From assembly GCA_902788705.1 (NCBI GenBank), contig CADALE010000002.1:62001-126000 (forward strand): DNA of 64,000 nt, read 5' to 3'. Of this stretch, positions 15,415-23,313 are shown in pieces (the stretch's first letter is position 1; each line of letters starts with the position of its first letter). The notes below the pieces were generated by a model, which was given only the letters and a program-made list of their open reading frames with translations, had not been told where the DNA came from and made no database searches. Made by a program: the position numbers and the translations under genes. Origin of the DNA: an uncultured Coriobacteriaceae bacterium. Its GTDB lineage: Bacteria > Actinomycetota > Coriobacteriia > Coriobacteriales > Atopobiaceae.

Positions 15415-17487
15415 CTACATGCGCATGCGCAGCTCGTCGAGGGTGGGGCCGCCCTCACCGCGACGCCAGTACAGCCAGCCGTTAAGCCCGCCGGACGCAG
15501 CGCCCACCGAGCCAAGGAAGCGCTCATAGGCCGCCGTCGGGTCGTCGAACATCTCACCATTGGCCAGCATGATCCTGCCGGTGGAGGTAACCGTGGCGCG
15601 GCCTGCATACATCATGTTGGCGCTCACCAGCACGTCGTCCATCTCCACCAGACCGGCCTTGAAGAGGTCGGCGAACGTTACCGACGCCGCCGTGGCCGCC
15701 CGTCCGCGCGCACGGTACACCTCGCGCACGGCCGCATCCACCTCTGGCAGGGGCCATAGGGCAAGCGCCTCCTCGGCCAGCCGGTTGGTGCGCCGCTCGA
15801 TGGCCGCACCGTCCCAACGCTCGCAGGCAAGCACGTCCGCAGAAATGCTGAGGGCATCCGATGCCTCCACCTGCGCACGCTTCTGCGCGGGCGTGCATTC
15901 CTGCAGGTCGTAGGCGCCGGTCGTGAGGGTGAGGTTGCCCAGCTTGCCCACCAGCTCTTCGGCCGTGCGCTCCGGATCGGCACCCAACACAGCTCGCCAC
16001 TCCCCCACCTTGGCGGCGCCAACAGGCAGCACGTGCTCAAGCGTCCAGCCATGGCCCATCAGCATGTCCTCGGCGTCGGGGCTTACGCTACCCTCCACGC
16101 GCGCCAGCAGGAAGCGCGTCCTGGTAAAGGCAAACATGTCGCGCGTGCGCAGGGCATGGGCAAACTCCTCGTCCGAAGGGAAGCGCCGCGGCGTTCCCTC
16201 CTCGTTGAGCAGCGACGCAAGGAACACCTGGGCCACGTTGCCCTCCTCCTCGCGCGTCGCGCTCACGCGCGCCGTGAGCGACGGCAGGAAGGTAGCCAGC
16301 GCACTGCCCTCGCAGTCGCAAACGGCGCGACGGAACAGGTAGGCCTCCAGCGCCTGCAGCACGTCCAGCAGCTCCTCGTGCGAGAGGTCCTTGCGGTCAA
16401 GGGCGTCCAACAGCTCCATCACGAGTGGCACCACGCCCGGCACCTCAAGCCAGCCGATGCGGCGCAGCGCCAGGGTCAGCCGCTCGTCGCCCTCCACCTC
16501 GCAGCGGGTGGCCGCGGCAAAGTAGCTGGCAAAGCGGCGCAGGCGCAGCGCGAACACCTTCATGCGGTCGCGTGTGGCGTAGCCGTTGAACAGCACGTGG
16601 CGCTTGAAGGCCGTGTACACCTCGGGTGCGTCAAAGGGCTCCGGCGCATGCACCACGCTCAGGTAGCTGCGCGCGAACTCGTCAAAGGCGTCGTCGTAGG
16701 CGAAGGGCACCGTACCCAGCACCTCCTCGAGCGGGCGCCAGTAGGTGCGGTACAGCTCCTGCTGCTCGTCCAGCGGGTAGCCCATCAGCACGAAGTTGCG
16801 CACGAGGTCGCCGGACGAGAGGTCCTTGCCGGTGGAGTTCATCGACTCGAAGATGACTTGCGGATCGTCCACGCCCTGGGTGAGCGACACCGCCACCACC
16901 TCGAGGCGCTGCAGGCCTGCCCACACCGAGTCGACGTCATCCAGCGCCTCGAGACGCCGCTCGAACAGCGAGAGGTTGGCGCGCAGCGCAGGATACGCAT
17001 ACGAGTAGAACACCTCGGCCGGGGCGTCGACGCCCTCGGGGTCCTCCACATGGTCAACCAAGGCCTGGTAGTAGGCCCGGTCGTTCTTGGAGAGGGTGAG
17101 CTTGTAGTGGTCGTCGCCCGTGCGGTACGGGTTGGTGAGGTAGCCGCCGCCCACAATCTCGTCGTAGGAGAACGACAGGCGCTCGTCCGCATGGCTGCGG
17201 GCATAGCGCGCCAGCGCCATGAGCAGCAGCATGATGGTGGTGATGCGCTGCTGACCATCGATAACCAGGTGTTGCGTCACGCCCTGGTCGTCCACCGAGC
17301 CGTCCTGGATGGTGACGATGGAGCCCGTGAAGTGCGGCACGCGCCGGCGCCCAGAGGACAGGATGTCGTCCCACAGCTGCACGCACTGCGATTCGTCCCA
17401 CGAGTAGGGCCGCTGATACACCGGCACCACGTACCGGGCATTCATTTCGCTGATGAGGCCCATGATCCTGCGCGCGCTTGCGTCCAT
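15415..17487 (-). CDS. DUF262/DUF1524 (GmrSD-type) restriction protein with C-terminal RAMA-like domain
   Basis: 690 residues. The DUF262 part has VPVYQRPYSW at 21-30 and VIDGQQRITT near 73-82, the ParB-like NTPase motif of GmrS. The middle and end carry DUF1524, the His-Me nuclease part, with TLEHVLPVG near 477 and LGNLTL after it. From about 600, FADLFKAGLVEMDDVL, the ATVTSTGRIMLANGEMF strand pair and a final GLNGWLYW match the RAMA domain, predicted to bind modified bases. GmrSD enzymes cleave glucosylated hydroxymethylcytosine phage DNA. Target recognition through RAMA is inference. It sits beside the STAND gene in the same orientation. Confidence 0.85.
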   Translation of the reverse strand: MDASARRIMGLISEMNARYVVPVYQRPYSWDESQCVQLWDDILSSGRRRVPHFTGSIVTIQDGSVDDQGVTQHLVIDGQQRITTIMLLLMALARYARSHADERLSFSYDEIVGGGYLTNPYRTGDDHYKLTLSKNDRAYYQALVDHVEDPEGVDAPAEVFYSYAYPALRANLSLFERRLEALDDVDSVWAGLQRLEVVAVSLTQGVDDPQVIFESMNSTGKDLSSGDLVRNFVLMGYPLDEQQELYRTYWRPLEEVLGTVPFAYDDAFDEFARSYLSVVHAPEPFDAPEVYTAFKRHVLFNGYATRDRMKVFALRLRRFASYFAAATRCEVEGDERLTLALRRIGWLEVPGVVPLVMELLDALDRKDLSHEELLDVLQALEAYLFRRAVCDCEGSALATFLPSLTARVSATREEEGNVAQVFLASLLNEEGTPRRFPSDEEFAHALRTRDMFAFTRTRFLLARVEGSVSPDAEDMLMGHGWTLEHVLPVGAAKVGEWRAVLGADPERTAEELVGKLGNLTLTTGAYDLQECTPAQKRAQVEASDALSISADVLACERWDGAAIERRTNRLAEEALALWPLPEVDAAVREVYRARGRAATAASVTFADLFKAGLVEMDDVLVSANMMYAGRATVTSTGRIMLANGEMFDDPTAAYERFLGSVGAASGGLNGWLYWRRGEGGPTLDELRMRM

Positions 17488-17529
17488 GCGTGGTTCCTTC
17501 CTGCGTTTGGGGTCGGGTGCGCATCTGCC

Positions 17530-17613
17530 GGCCGCGGGCCGGACAAAGTGCTACGTCCCCAGTGTCCTGCGTGCTGGCCGCGGGCCGGACAAAGTGCTAC
17601 GTCCCCAGTGTCC
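17530..17613. repeat. Two tandem 38-bp copies of a GC-rich element
   Basis: The 38-nt units 17530-17567 and 17576-17613 are identical, beginning GGCCGCGGGCCGGACAAAG and ending CCCCAGTGTCC. Period 46 bp. Within each, GGACA and TGTCC can close a stem. The pair fills the gap between the start of the DUF262 gene and the stop of the lipase-like gene, so it may terminate the latter on the minus strand. Confidence 0.85.
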
Positions 17614-17631
17614 GCGACCCCTGTGTTCTAT

Positions 17632-18825
17632 CTATTCAAAGTAGCGCTCCCAGCGCGCGAACGTGTCGTTGAATCGGGCAGTGATGTCGTCCATCTTGTC
17701 TGCCGCGTCGGCCGCACGCTCCTCCGGCGTGTGCGCCTCCTTTGGCGCGGGTCCCAGCAGAAGCGTTGCCACGAGGTCGCCTGCCGCGTCTAGGAAGAAG
17801 CTCCGATCAGCCTCGGGCAGGCCATCCAGCCGCCGCAGCATCAGGGCAAGCGAGCCGTCCTCCAGGCTTTGGGCAAGGCCCGAGAAGGTCACCTCGCCCG
17901 CAGCGCGCACCACCGTGCAGAGGACGTCCACGAAGCGCTCGCGGTCAGAGGCAGACATGCCCATCAACCAGCTGTTCATTCGCTTACCAGTGCGATAGGC
18001 ATCATACGAGAGGGCGCCCTCGCGCGCGAAGTCGTTGCCTTCCACCACCCACGAGAACGGGTGGTGCTGCATGATGCCCGCCTTCGTGCTGCGCACCACG
18101 ATGGGATCGGCACCTTGGCCGCCCAGCAGCAGGCCCACCAGCGACTCTCCGGGAATGGTCCTCTCCACGAGGTCCCAACTGCCCGCCCACGAGGGACTTG
18201 CCGTGGTCTCGCCCAGGAAGCCGGGGCTGTCGTGCGAATAGCAGCGCACGATGCGCTGGCGAACGTCGTCGGACGCCGTCATCGTGGCATACACCGCGAG
18301 GTTGCCGCCCTTGGAATGTCCGCCCACGTAAAGAGGCCCCTCCACCTGATTGGCAATGCGCTGCAGGTAGGCATGGGCGGCCTCCTGTGCCGGCACGACG
18401 GGACGGAAGCTCATGCAGAGGTCTTCCTTCCATCCAAGCAGCGTGTTGTCAGTGCCGCGGAAGGCAACGTACGACGATCCGTCGGACAGCTGGAACGTAA
18501 CCGCCGCAAACTGGCGCTGCTCGCTTTGGCTTGACTCCTCGGCGGCAAGACAGGCGCGCACGTTGAAGAAGCGCGGGCTCGAGGCCACTGCCAGCAGCAG
18601 CTGCTCGTAGCTGTCGTGGCTGGAGATGGGGGCGGTAAGCGAGAGGCGTCGCTTGTCGTCGTTCAGCATGAGGAGGTACACGCCCTTGGGCGTGGACGCG
18701 TCGGGCACCTCCTCGGGAATCCACAGGTACGAGAGGCAGGACAGCACCAAGCTGTCCACCCGATTGAGCGGGCGCTGCTCAAAGGTGTCGGTACAGGTGC
18801 GGACATAGTCGACGATGCTTGCCAT
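17632..18825 (-). CDS. Mbeg1-like (DUF2974) serine hydrolase
   Basis: 397 residues of the alpha/beta-hydrolase family DUF2974 (Mbeg1-like). The oxyanion region VAFRGTD precedes the nucleophile elbow GGHSKGGNLA near 165-174. Asp and His of the triad lie in the following 150 residues (SHDSPGF and HHPFSW). No signal peptide, so it should act in the cytosol on an unknown ester or lipid. GGGAGGCACCC precedes the ATG. It is separated from the DUF262 gene by a tandem repeat and is probably an independent unit. Confidence 0.85.
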   Translation of the reverse strand: MASIVDYVRTCTDTFEQRPLNRVDSLVLSCLSYLWIPEEVPDASTPKGVYLLMLNDDKRRLSLTAPISSHDSYEQLLLAVASSPRFFNVRACLAAEESSQSEQRQFAAVTFQLSDGSSYVAFRGTDNTLLGWKEDLCMSFRPVVPAQEAAHAYLQRIANQVEGPLYVGGHSKGGNLAVYATMTASDDVRQRIVRCYSHDSPGFLGETTASPSWAGSWDLVERTIPGESLVGLLLGGQGADPIVVRSTKAGIMQHHPFSWVVEGNDFAREGALSYDAYRTGKRMNSWLMGMSASDRERFVDVLCTVVRAAGEVTFSGLAQSLEDGSLALMLRRLDGLPEADRSFFLDAAGDLVATLLLGPAPKEAHTPEERAADAADKMDDITARFNDTFARWERYFE

Positions 18826-19195
18826 GGGTGCCTCCCGCCGTGTTGCCTTCGCTCAAGTATGGCATGACCGTTTCAAAGGGGATACTCCCTTTCGGTACGG
18901 TGCACCACACGCCTGTGCCTCGCGGCCCGCGCTCCGGCACCTGCGTTTCGCCGTCGCGCCCCGCGCCTCCACCCTCCCGCGCTTCCGCGCCTCCGCGCCG
19001 CCACGCCTCCGTCCGTCTTTTCCCGAAAAGTAGTGCTCCAATTTCTTCGCACTTATTATCCGAACGTGCGCGAGGCACCTCGGGATGCGCGGGAGACACC
19101 GGGAGAAGCAAGCGGGGCCCACGGCACACCGCGGGACCCGCGTCAGGAACGCTCACCCACCTAAATCCATGCCGTAGGCCAGCCCCACGAAAGGG
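18826..19195. other. Intergenic stretch with one hairpin and a C-rich segment
   Basis: 370 nt between the start of the Mbeg1-like gene and the stop of the membrane protein gene. It contains the hairpin at 18867-18896 and a C-rich, repetitive run around 18955-19020. The frames crossing it have no ribosome sites and low-complexity products, so no gene is called. Confidence 0.5.
18867..18896 (-). terminator. Imperfect hairpin of the CAAAGGGGATACTCCCTTT family
   Basis: ACCG and AAAGGG pair with CCCTTT and CGGT around a GATACT loop, with a bulge. It shares the GGGGATACTCCCTTT core with the hairpin at 23275-23308. It is 300 nt downstream of the membrane protein gene on the minus strand, so a terminator role there is less sure. 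Confidence 0.4.
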
Positions 19196-19870
19196 CTAAT
19201 GCAAGGCACGCTGGTCCAACCACGCGCGAATCCGGCCAATCCAATCAACCTCGGGCATCGCGGCCGCCTCCTCTTGGGAAACCGTCAGGCTCACCCTTCC
19301 GCGGCACACTTCGACCGCCAGCGAGAGCGTGAACACCACGCACCTCGCCACGATGCCAAGGTAGTCAAGTACGAGAAGCGTGGCGATTGACAAGTACGCA
19401 AGGGGATGCTGCAGGTGCGTGACGGCCCATGACGAGAGCGGAACCAACGCGAGGTCGGAGCCCGTCGCAGCGCCCAACGCCCAGAAGAGGAATCGTGACC
19501 ACACCACGACCACTGCCTCGGCTAACACCACGTACGGCACGAATAGAACAATTGACGGGAGCAGGGCAACCGAGGGGTCGCGGAGCCAGAGAATGACGGC
19601 CCACATGCCGAGCGACACCAACTCGAACGCCGCAAGCAGCAGGTAGGGGTCGATGCTGCCCAAAAGGCCGCTGCACTGGACAAGCAGTTGCGGCCAGCCA
19701 TGTGCCGCGAGCGCGAGCACGATGGTGGAAAGCCCGCAGACCACGAGGCTCACCAGCAGATACGCGCCGACGTCGGCAGTTATTGCCCGCGGGGCGCGCG
19801 CCACGAACGTGTCCCAGACGCTGATGCATCTGGATGATGTGCCAGCCGTCTCCTGAACCTGTGATGCCAT
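19196..19870 (-). CDS. Hypothetical multi-pass membrane protein
   Basis: 224 residues from ATG at 19870, chosen because GGAGG stands 5 nt upstream; the frame stays open further upstream but that part looks non-coding. After about 30 soluble residues come five or so membrane helices (for example AYLLVSLVVCGLSTIVLALA and LLPSIVLFVPYVVLAEAVVV), then a cytosolic tail of about 35 residues. No known family was recognised. It is downstream of the acyltransferase gene on the same strand but separated from it by a hairpin, suggesting separate transcription. Confidence 0.6.
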   Translation of the reverse strand: MASQVQETAGTSSRCISVWDTFVARAPRAITADVGAYLLVSLVVCGLSTIVLALAAHGWPQLLVQCSGLLGSIDPYLLLAAFELVSLGMWAVILWLRDPSVALLPSIVLFVPYVVLAEAVVVVWSRFLFWALGAATGSDLALVPLSSWAVTHLQHPLAYLSIATLLVLDYLGIVARCVVFTLSLAVEVCRGRVSLTVSQEEAAAMPEVDWIGRIRAWLDQRALH

Positions 19871-20005
19871 GATGCCTCCATGCTGCTGCGTAGCGTATTC
19901 ATGGAAAACACTACGCGCTGGGAGGTGCGAGACATTGCACAAACAAGGGTGATGGTGCGCATCTTGGCCCGTTATGGTACGGGCCGAGGCGTACCTTAGC
20001 GAGCG

Positions 20006-20035
20006 GTCCCGAAAGGGATAGCCCCCTTTGGAACC
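20006..20035 (-). terminator. Imperfect hairpin after the acyltransferase gene
   Basis: GGTCCCGAAAGGG and CCCTTTGGAACC can pair with two irregular positions around a short loop (ATAGCC). It lies 10 nt beyond the stop codon of the acyltransferase on the minus strand. Same family as the hairpins at 9289, 15383, 18867 and 23275. Confidence 0.5.
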
Positions 20036-20045
20036 CTTGCCATCC

Positions 20046-21074
20046 CTAGATGATCGAGGTGAAGCTGGGGGTGCGACGAAGGAGGCCAACGACCACCACC
20101 GAGCCCGCGAGCGCAACGGCAAACGCAAGCGCCTCGTACACACCCCACGGCATCGACAGCGGACTCACCACGCGCACGATCACGTGCAGGAACAGCGGAT
20201 GGATGACATAGATGCCAAAGCTGCGGTCGGCCAGCAGCGCTGCAACCGGGCAGCGCTCGATAGGGCAGGTCGCAAAGCGTTCGAACGCAAGGAACGCCAG
20301 CGCACCGTACGGGGCCACCAGACAGTACTCGGGAAGGCAGAGGTCTCCCCTCCCCAAGAAGGCCGCGACCAGCATGGCGACAAGTGATGTGGCCCCAAGC
20401 GCCACGGTTTGCCCATCAAACCGCAGGTAGGCATGCGCGTACCAGCCCAGAAGATAGTAGAAGGCCGCTGGCACCAGGTTCGCGGGAGTCGCGAGCGCAA
20501 CCCCACGCGCAAGCTGCGTCACCGTGGGAACCACGAGCACCAGGACGTACGCTGCGGCCAGCACCAGCCCAAGTCGGCGCTGATCCAGCCGCGTCGTCAA
20601 CAGGCGTAGCGCGGGCGTGAGCAGATACAGCCCCAGAAGGGCGTACACGTACCAGAGGTGCCCCCACGTGTTGCCGGTCAGAAGGTTGCGCAGGGCCTCC
20701 CCCACCACCTCAGGCGCAAGGCCGCCGTGCATCACCACGCTCTCGATGAGGCAGAACGCCAGCCCAAACGTGGCCAGCACCAGCAGCATGCGGCGTGCAT
20801 ACCCAAGCAGGCGCGGCCATCCCACGTCCTTGGATGGGTCAAGCAGCAGCGCACCGGACACCATGAGAAACACCGGCACCGCCCAGCGCGTAAGCATGAT
20901 GGTAAGCAGGTCTCCCACAAGCACGCGGGTGCTGCCCAACGCCGCGTAGCCCACCGCGTTTGCCTCCGTCACGAACACATGCAGGAAGACGATGGCTATG
21001 CAACCGGCGGCGCGCGCCCACTCGTAGCAGGGGCGACGCGCCGCCTTCGTTATTGGCTGCTGTGCGTGCGACAC
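20046..21074 (-). CDS. Acyltransferase family 3 membrane protein
   Basis: 342 residues with about ten membrane helices and the acyltransferase-3 (OafA/WecH-like) signature: YEWARAAGCIAIVFLHVFV near the start with the catalytic His, then FLMVSGALLLDP. These enzymes move acetyl or other acyl groups to sugars of surface glycans. The start codon is GTG at 21074, 8 nt after the Asp23 gene stop, so it may be read with the Asp23 operon. It is far from the polysaccharide locus, so its acceptor is unknown. Confidence 0.85.
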   Translation of the reverse strand: MSHAQQPITKAARRPCYEWARAAGCIAIVFLHVFVTEANAVGYAALGSTRVLVGDLLTIMLTRWAVPVFLMVSGALLLDPSKDVGWPRLLGYARRMLLVLATFGLAFCLIESVVMHGGLAPEVVGEALRNLLTGNTWGHLWYVYALLGLYLLTPALRLLTTRLDQRRLGLVLAAAYVLVLVVPTVTQLARGVALATPANLVPAAFYYLLGWYAHAYLRFDGQTVALGATSLVAMLVAAFLGRGDLCLPEYCLVAPYGALAFLAFERFATCPIERCPVAALLADRSFGIYVIHPLFLHVIVRVVSPLSMPWGVYEALAFAVALAGSVVVVGLLRRTPSFTSII

Positions 21075-21082
21075 CGCTTGGG

Positions 21083-21763
21083 CTACTCTTCGAGCAGGTC
21101 GGGCTCGGCGTACGGAGCGCCGGCAGGCAGGCGGTCGGCGTAGCGCTCGGCAACCTCCTCAGGCGTGAGCACGTCCTCGATGCGCAGGTTGACGCCCGCG
21201 ACCGCAAGGCCCGTCATGCCCGAAATCTGCTTGACCACGGCCTTCTTCACGTCCTCGAACACCTGCGGGGCGTAGGCACCGTACTCCATGAGCACCGACA
21301 CGTTCACGCGCACGGCACTTTCGGGGGTGACCTCCACCGTGACACCCTTGCGCGTGTCGGTCGCGCCGAACGCATCCTGCAGCCGGTTGATCCAGCCGCC
21401 CTTCATGCCCACTACGCCGGGCACGTCGCGCACCGCAAGGGCCACGATCTTCTCGATGACGCCATTGGAGAAGGTGAGGGAGTCCTCGGAGTCGACGTCC
21501 TCGTCGTCAAGGTCGTCGTCCTCATCGTCCAGGTCGTCGTCCTCGTCTGGGACGTCCTCACCCTCGTCGTCGATAGCGTCGTCGGACACCTCGGCCTCGT
21601 CAGGCTCGGGCGCGGCCTCGACAGCAACCTCCTCGTCGGCGGCATCTGCCGGCGCGTCAGCCACAAGATCGTTCACGGCCTCGACAGCCAGCTCTTCCGG
21701 CTGGGTGGCGACCTGGTCCGCTGTCTCCTGAATGTCAAACGCCTTGTTGTCGAACTCTGCCAT
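21083..21763 (-). CDS. Asp23/Gls24 family envelope stress protein with long acidic N-terminus
   Basis: 226 residues. Residues 1-95 are a disordered, extremely acidic stretch (repeats of DD and DE, such as DEDDDLDDEDDDLDDEDVD). From about 95 the Asp23 domain follows: SNGVIEKIVALAVRDVPGV, TVEVTPESAVRVNVSVLMEYG and VNLRIEDVLTPEE. Asp23 binds the membrane through AmaP, encoded two genes upstream. The acidic extension is much longer than in staphylococcal Asp23 and may set surface charge or partner binding (inference). Operon with the DUF2273 gene, AmaP and perhaps the acyltransferase. Confidence 0.9.
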   Translation of the reverse strand: MAEFDNKAFDIQETADQVATQPEELAVEAVNDLVADAPADAADEEVAVEAAPEPDEAEVSDDAIDDEGEDVPDEDDDLDDEDDDLDDEDVDSEDSLTFSNGVIEKIVALAVRDVPGVVGMKGGWINRLQDAFGATDTRKGVTVEVTPESAVRVNVSVLMEYGAYAPQVFEDVKKAVVKQISGMTGLAVAGVNLRIEDVLTPEEVAERYADRLPAGAPYAEPDLLEE

Positions 21764-21840
21764 GGCATGCCTCCTGTCAGATTGTTTGGAAAGCCGAACT
21801 ACGAGCCGGCGACGCAGCCCTTCGAGTGGCTACCTTGTCC

Positions 21841-22338
21841 TCACCTCTTGCGTCCGAGCAGCCTGCGAACCCACCCAAAGGGCGACCAACGGCCGTCAAG
21901 CCACGCTCCTACGAATGCGCCGCAGGTCACAAAGCCAACCACAAGCAGCGTACGCCAAAGGCCGATGGTAAACACCAGCAGCGCAAGCGCCAGTCCACAG
22001 AGCCCACCCACCACGGTGTGCTCGCGGCCGGGAAAGCTCTTGGCAAGCCATTTCGAGACCGCGTCCTGATGCTGCGGCGCCTGGTCGATCTCCTCGACCG
22101 GCGTTTCGTCTGCAGCAGGCGCGGTAGACTCGCTTGCCGCGACCGGCTGGGGCGCATCCGTCGTATCCGCCGGCGCAGCCGTCTCCTGAGGGGCAGCCTC
22201 CTCGGGCGCTGGCACCTCGGTTGCCTCGTCAAGCTCCTCCACCGGCGCAACGGCCACCTCAGGCGTGGGTTCCTGCTCGATGCGCGCAACCGGCGCCTTG
22301 ATGGCACCCTTTGACATGGGCTTTATTACCTCTGCCAT
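21841..22338 (-). CDS. DUF2273 small membrane protein with long disordered N-terminus
   Basis: 165 residues. The first about 105 are Ala/Pro/Glu-rich and probably disordered. The C-terminal 60 form the DUF2273 helix pair: GGLCGLALALLVFTIGLWRT then LLVVGFVTCGAFVGAWLDG. DUF2273 proteins accompany AmaP and Asp23. Its start overlaps the end of the AmaP gene by 13 nt. A second in-frame ATG seven codons on is possible. Confidence 0.88.
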   Translation of the reverse strand: MAEVIKPMSKGAIKAPVARIEQEPTPEVAVAPVEELDEATEVPAPEEAAPQETAAPADTTDAPQPVAASESTAPAADETPVEEIDQAPQHQDAVSKWLAKSFPGREHTVVGGLCGLALALLVFTIGLWRTLLVVGFVTCGAFVGAWLDGRWSPFGWVRRLLGRKR

Positions 22339-23192
22339 GGGAACCTCACTCCCTTGCGCTCAGGCTCGGCCTCTGCCGGGGGCTCCACATCCACATGCAC
22401 CGGGATGCCGTCAACCCGAGCGACCTCGACATCTGCAGCTTCGGTCTCAACTGACGCCGAGTCATCCGCGCCGGCCTCAGCCGGCGCGGCCAGGGCAGGG
22501 CTCTCGCCAGAGGCCTCTCCTGCCGTGATGGCAGGCTGGCTGGCGGAGGACTGGCCACCCGAACCGAGACCCCCGAAGGAGAACGGCATCCCGAACGACT
22601 GCGACGTGGAAGATGCAGGCGAGTCAGCCTCAGACTGGAAGTCGGACTCGTCGTAGTCCTCGTACAGCGGCCGCGGCTCCAGCGACTCGGGCTCGGAGAA
22701 CTCCACCGTCACACGGTTGATGGCCTTGCCGCAGATGGTCGACAGCCCGTCGATGAGGGCCTCATGCAGGTGCGCTCCTTCCTGCGTGACGTCGATCGCG
22801 TAGGCAGGACGCACGCGCACACGCACGTTGACCTTGTGGTGGCTTGCCGAGACGCGCACCTTCTGGACCAGGTAGTCGCCCTCCTGTTCCACGATGTGCG
22901 CCGCTTGCGACGCGATGGCCGACGTGGAGACGGTAATCTGATCGCCGCCGGAGATGCCCACCACCACGGTCTTGGCATTGCGCGGGGTAAGGATGGCTCG
23001 AAGCAGCGCCACAACCGCGCCGACCGCCGTGATGACCACAGCCACCTGCACAAGGGCGAAGTACCACGGCAGGTACAGCAGTGCCGCGGCCCCCTTGGTA
23101 AAGGGTCCCACCCACGGAAGCGAGAGAGCCACGAGACAGAAGAGTCCCGCCACGCCAAATACCAGCAGCGCAACGCGCTTGAGGATGTTCAT
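22326..23192 (-). CDS. amaP: Alkaline shock membrane anchor protein AmaP-like
   Basis: 288 residues. Two membrane helices (about 8-28 and 42-66) flank a short loop. Next is the Asp23-like partner domain with VGISGGDQITVSTSAIASQA, then VNVRVRVRPAYAIDVTQEGA and INRVTVEFSEP. A disordered tail of about 110 residues ends with a basic cluster. AmaP anchors Asp23 under the membrane. It is the first gene of the Asp23 operon; the upstream hairpin at 23275 insulates it from the TIR gene. Confidence 0.85.
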   Translation of the reverse strand: MNILKRVALLVFGVAGLFCLVALSLPWVGPFTKGAAALLYLPWYFALVQVAVVITAVGAVVALLRAILTPRNAKTVVVGISGGDQITVSTSAIASQAAHIVEQEGDYLVQKVRVSASHHKVNVRVRVRPAYAIDVTQEGAHLHEALIDGLSTICGKAINRVTVEFSEPESLEPRPLYEDYDESDFQSEADSPASSTSQSFGMPFSFGGLGSGGQSSASQPAITAGEASGESPALAAPAEAGADDSASVETEAADVEVARVDGIPVHVDVEPPAEAEPERKGVRFPWQR

Positions 23193-23274
23193 GGGCCAGC
23201 CTCCAACCTGCGCGCGGGCAACGCCCGCAGAAACGTTTCATAGGAGAAGCATAGCGCATCGGGCGGACGGAATG

Positions 23275-23308
23275 GAGGTTCCAAAGGGGATACTCCCTTT
23301 GGAACCTC
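23275..23308 (-). terminator. Perfect 14-bp hairpin after the TIR gene
   Basis: GAGGTTCCAAAGGG pairs perfectly with CCCTTTGGAACCTC around GATACT. It lies 6 nt beyond the stop codon of the TIR gene on the minus strand and is the best member of the family seen at 9289, 15383, 18867 and 20006. No strong T-tract follows. Confidence 0.75.
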
Positions 23309-23313
23309 GGCGC

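Noticed and set aside
16033..17793. Long plus-strand frame opposite the DUF262 gene
   Set aside because: Same reason: composition is His/Val/Arg-rich shadow and the opposite strand encodes a clear protein family.
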